Part shown: piece by piece, positions 63,403 to 64,000 of the stretch
How positions within the stretch are numbered: position 1 is the stretch's first letter
How the letters are laid out: every line of letters begins with the position of its first letter
Assembly: GCA_016286555.1 (NCBI GenBank)
Contig: JAEETA010000001.1
Coordinates: 1-64,000, forward strand
Source: Lachnospiraceae bacterium
Lineage (GTDB): Bacteria; Bacillota; Clostridia; Lachnospirales; Lachnospiraceae
Length of the DNA stretch: 64,000 nt
Direction: 5' to 3'
Position numbers and translations under genes: made by a program
The notes under the pieces: generated by a model
Seen by the model: the letters and a program-made list of their open reading frames with translations, nothing else
What the model was told of the DNA's origin: nothing
The model's database searches: none

Positions 63403-64000
63403 TTAATCGAGGCTTCGCTGCCGGATATCCGGCACTTCCTCGGGCACAAGCGGCAGGATGACCGTATCTTCCCTGTCCAGAATTCCTTCAATGATCTCCG
63501 GGAGGGCAAGTACCGTCGAATATTTGTCGCCTGCGTCATGCATGAGAACAACGGCGGCTCTTTTTCCGTCCAAACCGTTCATCACATTGCTGACGATCTG
63601 CCTGCGGGATACCGTTCCGCCCTCGGCGTCTCCTGCGGAGACGTTCCAGTCGACATAAGATATCCCCTTCCCTTTAAGATACGCCGCGAAGAGCTTCATG
63701 TCCAGTCCACTGACGGAATTTCCGCTGCCGCCGGGAAAACGGTAGATCCATGGAGTGACTCCCGTGGTGTCCTCCAGCAGCGTCTGAAGGGCGGTAAAGT
63801 CCTCATCGAACGCATCCAGGGATTTATAAATCGCGCTGTATTTGTGGGAATAGGAATGCATTCCCAGGGTGTGACCTTCCTCGACGATCCTGCGGTACAT
63901 GGCCAGAGAATCCTCATCGGTCTTACCCACCACAAAGAAGGTGGCCTTCACATCGTACTCCGCCAGAATATCCAGGATGTCATCGGTATAAATGCTGGGA
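63403..64000 (-). CDS. Polysaccharide deacetylase (NodB domain), 5' end outside window
   Basis: The frame continues to the window edge, so the N-terminus is missing; 198 residues plus a partial codon are visible. Motifs of carbohydrate esterase family 4 remain: HSYSHKY (metal His pair), YRFPGGSG, DWNVSAGDA and VLMHDAG. The visible start, YTDDILDILAEYDVKATFFVVG, normally follows the TFDDGP motif, which must lie outside. It deacetylates peptidoglycan or another N-acetylated polymer outside the cell. It leads the operon containing the bactofilin. Confidence 0.92.
   Translation of the reverse strand, partial: PSIYTDDILDILAEYDVKATFFVVGKTDEDSLAMYRRIVEEGHTLGMHSYSHKYSAIYKSLDAFDEDFTALQTLLEDTTGVTPWIYRFPGGSGNSVSGLDMKLFAAYLKGKGISYVDWNVSAGDAEGGTVSRRQIVSNVMNGLDGKRAAVVLMHDAGDKYSTVLALPEIIEGILDREDTVILPLVPEEVPDIRQRSLD

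Overview
The window looks like a chromosomal piece of a Gram-positive Clostridia, most likely a G+C-rich member of the Lachnospiraceae. The clues are strong AGGAGG-type ribosome binding sites, conserved Firmicute gene order (ispF, cysS, mrnC, rlmB, sigH; frr, uppS, cdsA, dxr, rseP), DUF4364, DUF2225 and YtxH-like proteins, and a purine pathway ending in an archaeal-type IMP cyclohydrolase. Most genes lie on the minus strand. No rRNA, CRISPR array, prophage or intact insertion sequence is visible.

Region 1 (1-29.2 kb) is a large cell-surface or exopolysaccharide locus. One minus-strand operon (promoter near 12.1 kb, terminator at 4.25 kb) holds an initiating sugar-phosphate transferase, a PseB-type UDP-GlcNAc 4,6-dehydratase, a fused epimerase/reductase plus GT2 glycosyltransferase, two GT4 glycosyltransferases, two small unknown proteins and an RMD-like sugar reductase. 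A second minus-strand operon (promoter 25.73 kb, terminator 14.69 kb) holds a secreted protein with a DUF4214 tail, a GT4 enzyme, an O-antigen ligase/polymerase-like membrane protein, a 1306-residue secreted beta-helix protein with a DUF4214 tail, and a GT-C-like membrane protein. Downstream of the first operon sit two tandem copies of a secreted transglutaminase-like protein with the same kind of tail, each with its own promoter. Two plus-strand genes (membrane protein and acyltransferase-3) diverge from the second operon. Between the operons are a tRNA-Thr(GGU) and a small AT-rich island with a MntA-like nucleotidyltransferase and a truncated HepT relic.

Region 2 (29.2-55.4 kb) is mostly housekeeping: sigH, rlmB, mrnC, cysS, ispF, malic enzyme, rarA, a GH127 arabinofuranosidase, an unusual COG0523 GTPase, a uracil permease, glnS, a split purH/purO pair, a GGDEF-EAL protein and guaB, plus a Nudix hydrolase and a small transaldolase.

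Region 3 (55.4-64 kb) is one long minus-strand run: polysaccharide deacetylase (cut by the window end), bactofilin, pyrH, frr, uppS, cdsA, dxr, rseP, a possible degenerate PP2C-like protein and a Ser/Thr kinase. It joins isoprenoid and phospholipid supply, envelope shape and signalling.

The most notable pattern is that four otherwise unrelated secreted proteins in the exopolysaccharide locus carry a four-unit DUF4214 tail. In the two complete members that also carry a conserved Cys-containing linker, the tail is exactly 265 residues with the cysteines at identical offsets. This suggests a dedicated retention or display module for matrix proteins that co-evolved with the polysaccharide.
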